Part shown: positions 26,301 to 36,502 of the stretch, piece by piece | How positions within the stretch are numbered: the first letter of the stretch is position 1 | Layout of the letters: every line of letters begins with the position of its first letter | Assembly (NCBI GenBank): GCA_020744425.1 | Contig: JAGMUV010000002.1 | Span: 62,001-126,000, forward strand | Length of the DNA stretch: 64,000 bases | Direction: 5' to 3' | Source: Dactylonectria macrodidyma | Taxonomy: Eukaryota > Ascomycota > Sordariomycetes > Hypocreales > Nectriaceae | Notes under the pieces: generated by a model | Database searches by the model: none | The model's input: the letters and a program-made list of their open reading frames with translations, nothing else | Told to the model about the DNA's origin: nothing | Translations under genes and position numbers: made by a program

Positions 26301-29300
26301 AATAATAGTAAATTTAATATAATTCTTAAATAAGTTCTTATTATCTTTATATAATAATACTAGGGCTATTTAATAATAAGAGTTATTATTTATTTAATTA
26401 ATTAGTTTAAATATTATTATAGTTATAAGTACTTTTTTCTTAAGTATAAATAGCTTAGTTAGCTATTTAGAATTAATAAACTCTATTCTATTAACTTATT
26501 TTACTATTATAGTATAATTATCTAAGCAAGCTTAGCCTAATCTTATATTTAGAAGCTTAAAGATAGTATTATAAAGTAAAAAGATCTTAACCCTTTTAAC
26601 TATATTAAGTAAAATAGCTATAGCCTTATAGTATTAATTTTAAGCAAAGTATAGATTATCTATTCTAAATTACTCTTTAAATGTTATTTAATTAGCTAAT
26701 TTCTAATAGCTAAGGATTATTTTAAGAATTATATCCTCTTTTTCTATAAAAACTATAAAGATTAGTAATAACTCTACTTACTCTATCTTACCTTTTTACT
26801 TCTTATTATTATAAGTATTAACTAATACTTCTTACTTATTATTATATTCTTTTATTATTTTATAATTACTTTCTTTAGGGCTAAAGTAGACTTTTCTAAG
26901 AGTAAGAGTAACTTATACTTAGTAAATAGAGAGATATTCTTCTAATTGCTTACTCTCTTTCTTTAAATAGCTTAAAATAAAGATCAGATTAATTTTTATA
27001 ATTAGTTCTATTAGGATAATAGAAGAAGTAATTATTATATTTATTTAATTAATTAATTTAATAATATATAAGTATAGCTTATTAAATATTTTTTATTTAT
27101 ATTATAAAGGATTCTAATTATATATAGACTTAACTAAGCTCTTAATATCTATTACTTAGATTATATAAAAAGGATTATTAGTATAAATTAAGATAATAAT
27201 TACTAATTATTAAATATAAGATTCTTTTTAAAAGGCTATTACTAAGTATAATAATAAATACTGCTTATAGCCTACTCTTAGTTAATAAAAACTAGCTTTA
27301 GAATTATATTTTATATACTTTTTCTTAAAGTTATATATTAAGTATTTATACTAATTAGAGTAGTGACTTAAGACTTAATAATACTAGTATCCTTTTACTT
27401 TATTAAATAATAAAGTAATATTAACTATAAGTAAGAAATTATTATCTAATTAATTAAATAGATTTACTAGAACTTAGCTAGTTATAATATTCTTTATAGT
27501 TTTATTATATCTTTTACAGCTTTCTTATTAGTACTAAATTATTATAACTAAGTCTTAATTAGTCTTCTTTATTAAAGCTAAGTGAACTTATAATAACTTA
27601 AAGCTATGTGTTAAATTATTAATAGGGTTATTAAGAGTGGTTACTAGAGATAACTAAATAGTTAAGCTAATAGCTATTTATACTCTATAAAGAGGGACGT
27701 AAGCTAGTAGTAATAAGTATTAGAAGGTTACTAGCTTAAAAGGGTTTATTATAAACTGTGGTTTTATTTAATTAAATAGATAGCTAAGACTAGATCGTTT
27801 TCTAATAGCTATATCTATATCCAGGCAGGAAATAATATACTAATATAAAGTCTTATAGTCCATTTAACCTAACTTAGTCAGGCTCTTATTACTCTTTATA
27901 TAGACTGATTATATAAGTTTTATAAGTAGGATATAGTAAAGGGCCTATAACTAGTAAGAAGTCTTTAAATCCTTTAAATTAACTATTACTATAAAGAAAG
28001 AGTAATAGTATATTAACTATTAAATAGAACTTAGATTAGCAGTCTCTAGAATCTAAGTAGTATTTATTTAATTAAGCATTATTTCTAAGGTTTCTTTAGA
28101 GTTAAGATCCTAGCCTTTAAATATATTTATTAAGTTTATCTTAGCTATAATCCATTTAAATTATTAAATAGCTAATTAAACTATAGTTTTCACTTTATTA
28201 TCTATATAAAAATAGATAAAGTATAAAGGCTATTACTCTTTAAATACTCTATTATTTTTAGTAGTAATTTCAAAGGCTTTAATATAGGCTATAATATTTA
28301 ATCTATTAAACTTATATTTTAGTCTTTATATTAAAGAATATATTTAAGCTAGAATACTTAAAGTAATATAATTAAGTTCTATTTTTAAAATATTTACTAT
28401 AAGTATTATTATTATAGATCTATTAATTAGTAATATTAGTATTAAAAAGGATAATATCTTTATAAAGTATAATTAAGGATGAGTTTATTACTACTCTTTT
28501 CATCCCTTTTTAGACCGAGTTTTATAACTTAGTAAAAGGTATTATTATAAAATCAGTTAATTAAGTAAATATAAAAGTTAAAAAGTAAAAGCATGCCTTA
28601 AGAATTAGATATCTTTTAAATTATTTATTTTTATTCTTATTTATAGTCTTAAGGATTATAAAAGTATTATATAAATCTATTTAAAGGAAATAACTAAAGT
28701 AATTAATAAGTCCTTTATAACTAACTATATAATTAATAAGATTACTAATAATATTAGAATATTAAATAGTAAGAATAATATAAATAGTTTAGATCTTTTA
28801 CTTTTAATGCTTTTTAAGTAAATAGTTATAATAGGATTATTAATAATTATTTAATTAATTACTTATAAAGGTCTAAACTCTTCCTAAGTCTTAACCTTTT
28901 ATTTTATAATAGCTTTTTAATTTACTTTTATATTAGCTTTAACTATAAGTAATATAATTAGTATATTATTAATACTAAGTAAAATGCTTTATAATATTAA
29001 TAATAAATCTATTATAAATTAATATAATAAATAAAAGTAAAAAGCAGTTTTAATTCTATCTTTAATAAAATTAATTAATTAGCTAAAGATATTATATACT
29101 TTTAGGTTAAAAGCACTAAGTAAGATTATTTTTAAAGTTAATTAAATATCCTATATCCTCCTAATCCTATGCCCTTACCTACTTATACTACCTCCCTTTT
29201 TATACCCAGCTTAAGTCTTTATAATAGCTTAGAAGTACTACTACTTACTTAATTAATCTACTAATTAATAGGATTAATTAATTAATAAAACTAATAGTTT

Positions 29301-29324
29301 ATTACCTTACTATAACCTTTAAAA

Positions 29325-29725
29325 TATATTAAGTAGGAGGATAAGAGGGATACTACTACCCGAAGTAACGGATGCCGTAGGGTAAGCAAGATGCGTATTA
29401 GAGTGAGGATAGATAAGACTTATAAAATAAAATAGATAAAAAGAAGGCTAGAGCTATAATTAAGTAGCTAGCTAAGAAATGAATCAGATATTCTAATTAA
29501 TTAAATAAATCTTATTATAATAATATTAAAAATAATTTAATAACTTAAAAATAAAGGTAAGTAAGAATATGATTAATTACTATCTGTGTCTGAGTTATCT
29601 CTGCCTTTTATCTTAAACTAACTCCTATTATCCTTATTAATAGCTTTATTAAGACTAGCACTTAAATTAGTCAGCTAATTAAAATGTCCGGCCATTCTAG
29701 CTAGTAAGCCCTCAGCCTTAACACA
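29325..29725 (-). repeat. Right LTR of the 12.8-kb gypsy element
   Basis: The 401-bp partner of 16911-17311. Its terminal TGTGTTAGGC is mutated to TATATTAAGT, and it ends GCCTTAACACA. Some CpG-rich stretches survive (around 29365-29395), so it is less mutated than the left copy in places. Confidence 0.9.
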
Positions 29726-30072
29726 GTAAGTATTCTACAAGTACTTATATACAATCCATACTCAGTTAAGTATTTAATTAAGTAGTAATATAGTATATAA
29801 AACTTTTAATTATTAGAAAGCTTATATAATACTTAGATAACTTAATTATATATATATATTCTATCGCTGTTGAAACCACTGTTCGGACTTTTGTTTCTGC
29901 GCTGCCGCGTTTCTATATCACGTGTTTACATTGCTTGAGTTATCTTAAGACGAAGGACTCGATTGATTGGTCGACCTAGTTACAGATAGACTCTTATCCC
30001 TCCTCCCTTACAGAACCTTCCTCCGCCAAATCCTTCAACCGTTCCAGCAGGATTCCCTTGGTTTCCAATGCG

Positions 30073-30510
30073 TCAGTCGTTTTGCGCGTTGATGATGGCC
30101 ACGTTTCTCATGACTTGCATCATCCACCCCTCGTTGATATCAGCTAGCGACTCGAGGAACGCTATTTCTTCTAGGGATATTTCAGATGCCGGCTTCGCTG
30201 CTAGTCGCCTCAAGAAGTATCGTTCGTTTTTGATCCAGTTCTTGAATCGTCGGTTACCTCTAAAGAGGCGCAGTCTTAAGAACACCTCGGTCTCGAAGAT
30301 CGCCAAGGCGACTTGCTCGCTATCAGAGAGTCGCCAGGTCTTAATAGTTCTGGTTTCTTTAAGACCACATCCTGCTACTACAGCCTTCAGCTTATTAAGG
30401 GTTTCTGTATCCCTACTAAGCTCAGTATCTAGGTTATATATAGAGAGAGCATAGCGGCTGCTGAAACCCGAGTTGCTAGGAGCGTGGAGTGTGTTGCGCT
30501 AGACGTTCAT
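30073..30510 (-). pseudogene. Reading frame of the 1.08-kb element, unknown protein
   Basis: From the ATG at 30510 the frame reads ATG AAC GTC TAG and then stays open for 141 codons to the stop at 30073. The fourth codon is therefore a stop, most simply a CAG-to-TAG change of the RIP type; without it the product would be about 145 residues. No later ATG opens a frame of useful length, because the 77-codon frame from 30306 starts at TTG. The open part contains FLRLRLFRGNRRFKNW and NEGWMMQVMRN, basic then mixed, with no motif I recognise. The RIPed copy has the same frame. The start could instead be supplied by splicing. Confidence 0.5.
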
Positions 30511-30679
30511 TGTGGTGTTCGTTGTGGTTGGTCTCTGATGAGCTGAATTGCGATGTGACTGGAATTGTAAAGAGGTAACTGAATTGCGACGTGATTGGAA
30601 CTGCGACGAGGTAACTTGGAATGCGACGAATGCAGAGCCCTCACGGGGCTTTTATCGCATGACGATTTTGCCTTCCGAC

Positions 30680-30731
30680 ATCTAGCTTTTCCATCTAGCT
30701 TTTCTATCTAGCTTTTCTATCTAGCTTTCCA
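30680..30731. repeat. 13-bp tandem repeat, four units
   Basis: Three complete copies and one 12-bp copy of ATCTAGCTTTTCT lie inside the 1.08-kb element. This is the counterpart of the six-unit array at 6770-6847. Confidence 0.9.
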
Positions 30732-31115
30732 GCTGCTTGACGCATCTCGAAGGGTTGATTGGGACAGCAAGGCTTGTACCCTGATGCAGTAGAAACTCTA
30801 GTCATTCTGAGTTGCTGTTGCCTTGGGCTTGGGTTTTGGGCCCTCACACTGTTATTCACTATTGGTTGTTTTTTTTTTTTTTTTACTGTTTAACCTCTGG
30901 CCCCTCTCTGAGTGTGCGCTGCCAAAGGACCATAACCTTAATATATATATTCTATATATATCTAGAAGGTCTTCTAGCTATAACTGTATATATATTCTAA
31001 TTATTACTAAAAGTGGGAGCCTAAAGTATCTGCACTAATAAGCAGTCTTAACCCTAGAGGTCATTACATAACCGCCTGATTAGGTGCTTTATACATGATC
31101 CAATCTAACACCTTT

Positions 31116-31134
31116 AATAAGGTTAGAGTTCAAG
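31116..31134 (+). repeat. Family-A LTR, second copy, part 2 of 3
   Basis: Nineteen bases correspond to LTR positions 189-207 and are squeezed between copia element B and copia element C. They end in TCAAG, the target duplication of element C. Confidence 0.85.
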
Positions 31135-31385
31135 TGTCACATCTATCAACTGTTGAGACTGAAGATAAAGTCTCAAAGGCTCGGATCTCTAATAAACCGG
31201 TCTCAAAGACCCGGCTTCCTAACAAGCCGGTCTCGAAGACCCGGATCCCTTGGGATCCGGTCTACCGAGAACCTTATCATAGCTATGAGGGCAACCTACA
31301 AATAGGTCTGCCGCGAGCCCTCAGTTAGATAGAAATCAAGAGCTTCTACTTACATCACAATGCACCCTTCCTATCAGATGCAACA
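31135..31385 (+). repeat. 5' LTR of copia element C
   Basis: The 251-bp LTR starts TGTCACATC and ends GATGCAACA. It contains about three 30-bp imperfect tandem units (31163-31266), each with a CCGGTCT..AGACCCGG inverted motif that could form hairpins in the transcript. Confidence 0.95.
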
Positions 31386-31398
31386 GTTATGAGCCCGG
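31386..31398 (+). promoter_or_regulatory. Primer-binding site, half-tRNA type (initiator Met)
   Basis: GTTATGAGCCCGG starts at the first base after the 5' LTR. Its reverse complement, CCGGGCTCATAAC, is the anticodon stem-loop of an initiator methionine tRNA (CAT anticodon in GGGCTCATAACCC). This is the arrangement of Drosophila copia, where an internally cleaved tRNA half primes minus-strand synthesis, and differs from the acceptor-end priming of Ty1. Confidence 0.85.
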
Positions 31399-31567
31399 TT
31401 TGCCTATAGCTGAAGCGGACGATATTCTTTGATCAAGCTGTATCATCAGACCCTTATCAAACCTATCTCCCTTCCTTCCTAGCCTAGGCTTGCAACCTAG
31501 CTTCTTCAAGCTAGTCCTTCCAAACTAGGTTATCAACTTCCGCTGTTGCTCGCAGTCATCTATCGCG

Positions 31568-34500
31568 ATGGGCGTTGCTGATACGGAAGCCTCTTCCTGG
31601 GCCAAGCTCAACGGGCCTAGTGATTGGAAACACTGGATAGCCAGCATCCGGAAATCGGCTACTACGAAGGACGTCTGGGACTTCATTGACCCTTTTAAGG
31701 AAAACAAGAAGTCCCTAGCCCGACCGGTCTTTCCTACAGCTGCAGACATCAAGCCTGATGCGACTAGGCTGTCTGAGCTGACCCCAGACCAAAGGATTGA
31801 CCTTAATGGCCTTGAGAAACAGTATCTCGAAAACGTCCGAATCTACGAAAAACGCCAAAAGGCCCTATCCGCTATCCAAGACCGGATCATCCTGACCGTC
31901 GGCAACTATCGAGATGTCATCGACGATGAAGATGACGTTGCAAAGGAACTAGCCCTCCTACGGGCCCGGATCCAGCCAGCTACCTGGTTCCATGAAAGAG
32001 AAGTCCTTGACCGATATCGAACAGCCCTCAAGGGGCCCGGCCGGACTAAGACTAAGGACTGGGTCACAAGCTGGCAGAAGGTCCTTACGGAAGCCCGTAA
32101 TCTAGGCCTTCCTGACTCCAAGGGTCTCAGACCAACCCTAGACTTCCTAGAAGCTGTCAGACCGATGGACCTCACCTTCGCCGATATCTGGATGAATAAG
32201 ATCCAATATAAGGCATCAAAGGGCAAGAAAGACTGGGAAGCTAAGATCCCGGACGGTATTGAGATCAGCGAGCTGTTCGAAAAACAGGCTACAGAGACGA
32301 AGGCACCGAAAGGGTCCTTTTCCACGTTCCAGAAAACCGGCTCTTCTAAGCCTGCCGGATCTAACGGATCCGAGGGACCAAAGACCCCCTGCCTCTGTGG
32401 CAAACAGCATTTCTATTCAAAATGCCCTTACCTAGTTACTTCTATCCGCCCGGCCGGATGGAAGCCTAACCAAGACATAGAATTCCAGATCAATCAACAG
32501 CTCGAAGACCCTGCTACGAAACAACGGGTAGATCGAGCTCTGCAGAGACAGAAGCCTAGGGATACCCAGCCAGGGGCCCCAAAGGCCACTACAGACAACA
32601 GGGATGAAGGCTACATCAAGGGCAGCTCCTTTGCCGGCCTTTCCCTTCAGACCACACAGCCGCCGGACCAACAGCAAGGTCAGCAGCTAGGTCGGCAACC
32701 GGAACAGCAGCCGGCTCTAACGATCCTATCTACGGCTTCCGTCATAACCGTTCCAGGGAGGGTTTATCCGCTCAGGGACTCCTTTATCCTTGATTCCGGG
32801 TCAGACACACACATCTGTAATAACCTCTTACGCTTTTCATCCTATCAGCCCTCTAGGAACCCCGAGCCTATCTTTGCAGGCGGATCCGAGCTGCAAATCC
32901 TAGGCTACGGTCAGGTCAACCTACGGCTTGAAGACGGGCTCTTCCAGCTCAGACGGGCAGCCTATATCCCGGGTTTCCACACGAACGTTGTCTCGCTAGA
33001 TCTTATGATCCTAGCCGGATACAACTGGAACCCGAAAACAGGGGCCGTCTTCCAAGGGATAGAGACTATCTTCTATACCCGACGGTACCATCGCCAACAA
33101 GTCATCGAATTCAACGAGGTCAGACCGATCTCGGCCACAGCAGCCGCCGCAGCCTCTGCCGACCAAGGCAGACCAACGGGCCTGCTAGCAGCAGCCGCAG
33201 CCTCTTCCAAAGACCCTAGGGCGCCTCAGACAGCCGAATCCATCCTCTGGCACCAACGTCTAGGCCACTTGAACGCCCGGGCTCTTGAACATCTTACGGA
33301 TCAGACCCTAGGGGTCCGTATCAAGGGACCTATCGCAATAGACTGCGAAGCCTGCTCCCTTGCCAAGGCTAGCAGACAGGTCTCCCGACGAAGCCCGCAG
33401 ACAATAGCTCCGAGACCCTATTGGAGGGTCTACATCGACCTCTTTAGCTTCCACACAAGCTATGACGGAAAACAGGCTGCCTTGCTGATCAAAGATGAAT
33501 ACACAGGCCTAATCCACATCTATCTTCTATCCGATCAGACACAGGATTCAGTCCTAGGGGCCCTACAGGCCTTCGTATCCTACATCCGGACACAATACGG
33601 GCTCCGGATCTGCCGGATCCATAGGGACAACGACAGGGCCCTAGGCATCCGATCGATCAATTGGATGACTGACGAAGGGATCGAGGACGAACCCTCGAGC
33701 CCTCACAACCCGGCTCAGAACGGCCCTGCCGAACGATCTGGGGGGGTAATAGCTCCTAAGAACAGGTCTATGTTACTAGGGTCTAACCTGCCGCCCGATC
33801 TCTGGTCCGAGGGTTGGAAAACAGCTGTCTTCCTATATAACAGATCGCCCCAACAGGCCCGAGACTGGAAGACCCCCTTAGGGCTGCTAATTTCCTGGCT
33901 TCAAGACCAAGGAAAGGACACCGGATTCGTCTCCAGACAGCCGGATCTAACGCACCTTAGGGCCTTCGGCTGCCGGGCCTATCCAATGACTACGGAAGCT
34001 TTGAAGAGCACTCAAAAACGGGACCTAAAGACAGCCGCCCACGCAGAAATCGGCTACCTAGTTGGATACGATTCGAACAACATCTTCAGGATCTGGATCC
34101 CGGAAAGGTCAGAGGTCCGGAGGGTCAGGGACGTCACATTCGACGAGAAAACCTTCTATGATCCTAAGAACCACCCAATCCCTCAGCCAATTCGACAGCC
34201 TAGGGTGCGGTTCCTGCTTCCAGCCCACATTGACAGCGATAGTGATGAAGACGAGGAAATCAGGTCAACGATCGAGGTAGCCCTCGATGACCCTGATCAG
34301 CACGAACAGCCCGATCAACATGACCTCGATAGGTCAGACGGACCCGAAGACACGGACCCGGACGACGCTACGGACCGTACCGAAGCCACACCCGATCTAG
34401 CTAATCCGGACAGTCCGGGCAGCCCGGATCCGGAAGACCTAGCGTTCCAAGATCTAGATCTCAACGAGCAGGAAGACAAGGACTCTGACGACGACGATGA

Positions 34501-36502
34501 CGAAGATCCCTATCTTCCGACCCCACAGACAACGGCACCGCCATCCGAAAGCCCGGATCCTCCATTTTCTACGCCGCCGGAACAGCCCGGCAGCCCAACT
34601 AGCAGGCAACCTAGCCCGGAGCCGACACAGACGTCAGAGCCGGCTAGACGAGGGGGCCCACGAGGACCGCGAAGACCGTGGCCTGCTGCGTCTCGAGCCT
34701 CAGACCGCATCAGGGGCCAAGGAACCGGCCCAGCAGACGAACCAGCTATCGATCCAATCCGAAAGGCTAGCTTTTTCAGCAGCTTCTTCAACGGAAGGGA
34801 AGAAAAGCTCCACAGACGGAACCTTCCGCCGGAACCTAGGACTTTCAAAGAGCTAGAAAATCACCCCTTTGGCCGCCAATTCAAGCAGGCCTGCGAGATC
34901 CAGATGAGAGACCTGTGGGGTCAAGGGACCTTTGAGGCTGTTCTATCCGAACAGGCCAAAAAGACCCCTATCCCGACGACCTGGGTCTTTAAATACAAGA
35001 CGGATAAGCATGGGTTCCTTACGAAGTTCAAGGCCCGGCTCTGTGTCCGAGGGGATCTTCAGCCCCTTGACGACAAAGAGACCTATGCAGCAACCTTAGC
35101 AGGAAGGTCCTTCCGGGTCCTTATGGCTATAGCAGCTAAATTCCAGCTAGAGGCTAGGCAGCTAGACGCAATCAACGCCTTCACCAACAGCCCACTAGAC
35201 GAAGAAGTCTACATCCGCTGCCCGGATGGATTCAAACGGCACGGATGGAGTCTACGGCTACGAAAGGCCCTATACGGGCTACGCAGATCACCCTTACTGT
35301 GGCAACGAGACCTCCTTCAGACCTTCCAGCAGCTAGGTCTGCAGCAGTGTGCAGAAGACCCTTGTATCTGCAACAACAGCTGGCTGACCGTCTTCTTCTA
35401 CGTTGACGATATCGTCTTGCTATATCGAACAAAGGATCAGCTAGCTGCTGAGACCCTGATCAATAGGCTCAAACAGCGGTATCAGATGCAGGACCTTGGG
35501 GACCTTTCCTGGTTCCTAGGGATCCGAATTCTAAGGGATAAGCTAGCTAAGAAGCTGTGGCTCTGTCAGGACTCATACATCGAGAAAACAGCTGCCCGCT
35601 TTAAGGTCAAGCTAACCGACGATTTCAAAGGAAACCCTCTACCAACCAACGACCTACGGAAAAACCCGTATCAAGCCCAGCAGGACCAGGTGATCCTATT
35701 CCAGCAGAAAGTCGGATCGATCAACTACATCGCAGTCATCAGCCGGCCTGACGTAGCTAAGGCCGCAGCCCGGCTAGCAGAACACTTACTCAATCCAACG
35801 GAAGACCATCACCGGATCGCAGATAGGGTCATCATCTACCTCTACGCAACCCGATATCTAGCTATCCAATTCAGCGGTCAAAGCTCTCAAATACCGATCA
35901 TTCAAATCGCAATTCCAATAGCCGGATCAGCAGCCGGATCAGCAGCCGCCCCGGGCCCGGCCGATCAGACGGATCAGGACCTCGAATTCCTAGTTGCATC
36001 AGACGCAGCCTTCGCAGACGACCCGAAGACCCGGAAATCGTCCCAAGGGATGATCATGACTCTGTTCGGCGGACCTATTAGCTGGAAAGCCGGGAAACAG
36101 GATACAGTTACAACTTCATCTACAGAAGCAGAGCTCCTTGCTTTCACACACACAGCTAAGGAAGCCCTAGCTACCCAACGGCTATTCCAACAGCTAGACC
36201 TTCAGCTAGACCAACAGCTAGTCATTCAGTGTGACAACCAACAGACGATCCGGCTCATCACTCTGCAGATCCCGCGGATCCGAACAGCCCTACGGCACGT
36301 TGATATCCACAGCTGTTGGGCCCGGCAGTCCTACTTCAATGGATTATTTCAAGTCAAATACACGAAAACAGCAGAGATGCTAGCAGACGGTCTGACCAAG
36401 CCCCTGCCTGGTCAGAAATTCGAACTCTTCGTCAGACAGCTAGGACTTATTGATATCAGGAGTCTAATCGAGACACAGATCGAGACAGATGACGAGGGCT
36501 AG
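31568..36502 (+). CDS. Copia-type Gag-Pol polyprotein
   Basis: The 1644-residue ORF is uninterrupted and starts 182 nt after the 5' LTR at an ATG with G at -3 and +4. The order is copia-like. A Gag-like N-terminus (about 1-270) is followed by a zinc-knuckle-like CLCGKQHFYSKC (near 274) and an aspartic protease DSGSD (about 408). The GAG-pre-integrase region has HQRLGHL (about 561) and CEACSLAKA. The integrase core has D in YIDLF (about 622), D in HRDND (about 686) and E in PAERSGG (about 721). An acidic, proline-rich linker (about 905-1090) separates integrase and reverse transcriptase, with FYVDDIVLL near 1277. RNase H (SDAAFADDPKTRKSSQG, near 1476) ends in DGLTKPLP. All key catalytic residues are present. 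Gag and Pol share one frame, so no frameshift signal is needed. Confidence 0.96.
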   Translation: MGVADTEASSWAKLNGPSDWKHWIASIRKSATTKDVWDFIDPFKENKKSLARPVFPTAADIKPDATRLSELTPDQRIDLNGLEKQYLENVRIYEKRQKALSAIQDRIILTVGNYRDVIDDEDDVAKELALLRARIQPATWFHEREVLDRYRTALKGPGRTKTKDWVTSWQKVLTEARNLGLPDSKGLRPTLDFLEAVRPMDLTFADIWMNKIQYKASKGKKDWEAKIPDGIEISELFEKQATETKAPKGSFSTFQKTGSSKPAGSNGSEGPKTPCLCGKQHFYSKCPYLVTSIRPAGWKPNQDIEFQINQQLEDPATKQRVDRALQRQKPRDTQPGAPKATTDNRDEGYIKGSSFAGLSLQTTQPPDQQQGQQLGRQPEQQPALTILSTASVITVPGRVYPLRDSFILDSGSDTHICNNLLRFSSYQPSRNPEPIFAGGSELQILGYGQVNLRLEDGLFQLRRAAYIPGFHTNVVSLDLMILAGYNWNPKTGAVFQGIETIFYTRRYHRQQVIEFNEVRPISATAAAAASADQGRPTGLLAAAAASSKDPRAPQTAESILWHQRLGHLNARALEHLTDQTLGVRIKGPIAIDCEACSLAKASRQVSRRSPQTIAPRPYWRVYIDLFSFHTSYDGKQAALLIKDEYTGLIHIYLLSDQTQDSVLGALQAFVSYIRTQYGLRICRIHRDNDRALGIRSINWMTDEGIEDEPSSPHNPAQNGPAERSGGVIAPKNRSMLLGSNLPPDLWSEGWKTAVFLYNRSPQQARDWKTPLGLLISWLQDQGKDTGFVSRQPDLTHLRAFGCRAYPMTTEALKSTQKRDLKTAAHAEIGYLVGYDSNNIFRIWIPERSEVRRVRDVTFDEKTFYDPKNHPIPQPIRQPRVRFLLPAHIDSDSDEDEEIRSTIEVALDDPDQHEQPDQHDLDRSDGPEDTDPDDATDRTEATPDLANPDSPGSPDPEDLAFQDLDLNEQEDKDSDDDDDEDPYLPTPQTTAPPSESPDPPFSTPPEQPGSPTSRQPSPEPTQTSEPARRGGPRGPRRPWPAASRASDRIRGQGTGPADEPAIDPIRKASFFSSFFNGREEKLHRRNLPPEPRTFKELENHPFGRQFKQACEIQMRDLWGQGTFEAVLSEQAKKTPIPTTWVFKYKTDKHGFLTKFKARLCVRGDLQPLDDKETYAATLAGRSFRVLMAIAAKFQLEARQLDAINAFTNSPLDEEVYIRCPDGFKRHGWSLRLRKALYGLRRSPLLWQRDLLQTFQQLGLQQCAEDPCICNNSWLTVFFYVDDIVLLYRTKDQLAAETLINRLKQRYQMQDLGDLSWFLGIRILRDKLAKKLWLCQDSYIEKTAARFKVKLTDDFKGNPLPTNDLRKNPYQAQQDQVILFQQKVGSINYIAVISRPDVAKAAARLAEHLLNPTEDHHRIADRVIIYLYATRYLAIQFSGQSSQIPIIQIAIPIAGSAAGSAAAPGPADQTDQDLEFLVASDAAFADDPKTRKSSQGMIMTLFGGPISWKAGKQDTVTTSSTEAELLAFTHTAKEALATQRLFQQLDLQLDQQLVIQCDNQQTIRLITLQIPRIRTALRHVDIHSCWARQSYFNGLFQVKYTKTAEMLADGLTKPLPGQKFELFVRQLGLIDIRSLIETQIETDDEG

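Larger units (their letters stand above)
16911..29725 (-). mobile_element. 12.8-kb Ty3/gypsy element, RIP-dead
   Basis: Two 401-bp LTRs (16911-17311 and 29325-29725) bound 12.0 kb of RIP-mutated sequence. GTAA lies at 16907-16910 and 29726-29729, a 4-bp target duplication. Minus-strand translation gives a Ty3/gypsy reverse transcriptase at about 24400-25020. The stretch at 24661-24720 reads GYNQVNLAKESRDLITF, matching the family motif SGY.Q..LAEESRDLTTF; NPFILIVKKD lies upstream near 24850. The purine-rich AAAGAGGAA on the minus strand beside the left LTR fits a polypurine tract and supports the orientation. The element is long for its class. The 5 kb between the left LTR and about 22200 is unexplained and may hold further insertions or an extra gene. 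Confidence 0.85.
29865..30941 (-). mobile_element. 1.08-kb unclassified element, unmutated copy
   Basis: This GC-balanced segment interrupts the RIPed LTR of copia element B. Both flanks carry tatatatattctat (29851-29864 and 30942-30955), which is either a 14-bp target duplication or a split TA microsatellite. On the minus strand it runs from TTAAGGTTATGG to GGTTTCAACAGCG. It contains a run of 16 A (30869-30884), a four-unit 13-bp tandem repeat and one reading frame. It has no terminal inverted repeats and no LTRs. A RIP-mutated inverted copy at 6569-7665 confirms the ends. Its class is unknown; a non-autonomous retroelement is possible but not shown. Confidence 0.8.
11670..31110 (-). mobile_element. 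Ty1/copia element B, RIP-dead, carrying nested insertions
   Basis: The element is bounded by LTRs at 11670-11878 and 29811-31110 (the latter interrupted) and by the target duplication CCTTT (11665-11669, 31111-31115). Minus-strand translation with RIP stops read through gives copia reverse transcriptase (about 12800-13700). The catalytic YVDD box is decayed to YINN at about 12950. RNase H (about 12080-12500) has the NKQDTVTTSTT.A.LLALS signature near 12303-12352. Removing the nested gypsy (16911-29725) and the 1.08-kb element leaves about 5.5 kb, a normal copia length. Domains upstream of reverse transcriptase were not resolved individually. Confidence 0.85.
29811..31110 (-). repeat. Right LTR of copia element B, interrupted
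   Basis: Pieces 29811-29864 and 30956-31110 together match the 209-bp left LTR. The 1.08-kb element and a 14-bp flanking duplication separate them. The right end TCTAACA is followed by the CCTTT target duplication at 31111-31115. Confidence 0.8.

Noticed and set aside
30073..30306. 77-residue protein starting at 30306
   Set aside because: The apparent methionine is a TTG codon, not a credible start in a fungus. The frame is instead described as part of a longer frame with a stop at codon 4.
30812..31038. Two overlapping small plus-strand frames of 62 and 71 codons
   Set aside because: They translate the poly-T tract and the junction between the 1.08-kb element and the copia LTR; no independent gene is supported.
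31095..31328. 77-codon frame, repeated at 36622-36843
   Set aside because: It is translation of the tandem repeats in the copia LTR; the same frame appears in both LTRs because they are identical.
34497..34856. Overlapping frames in both strands within the copia ORF
   Set aside because: They fall in the low-complexity acidic and proline-rich linker of the polyprotein, where all frames tend to stay open.
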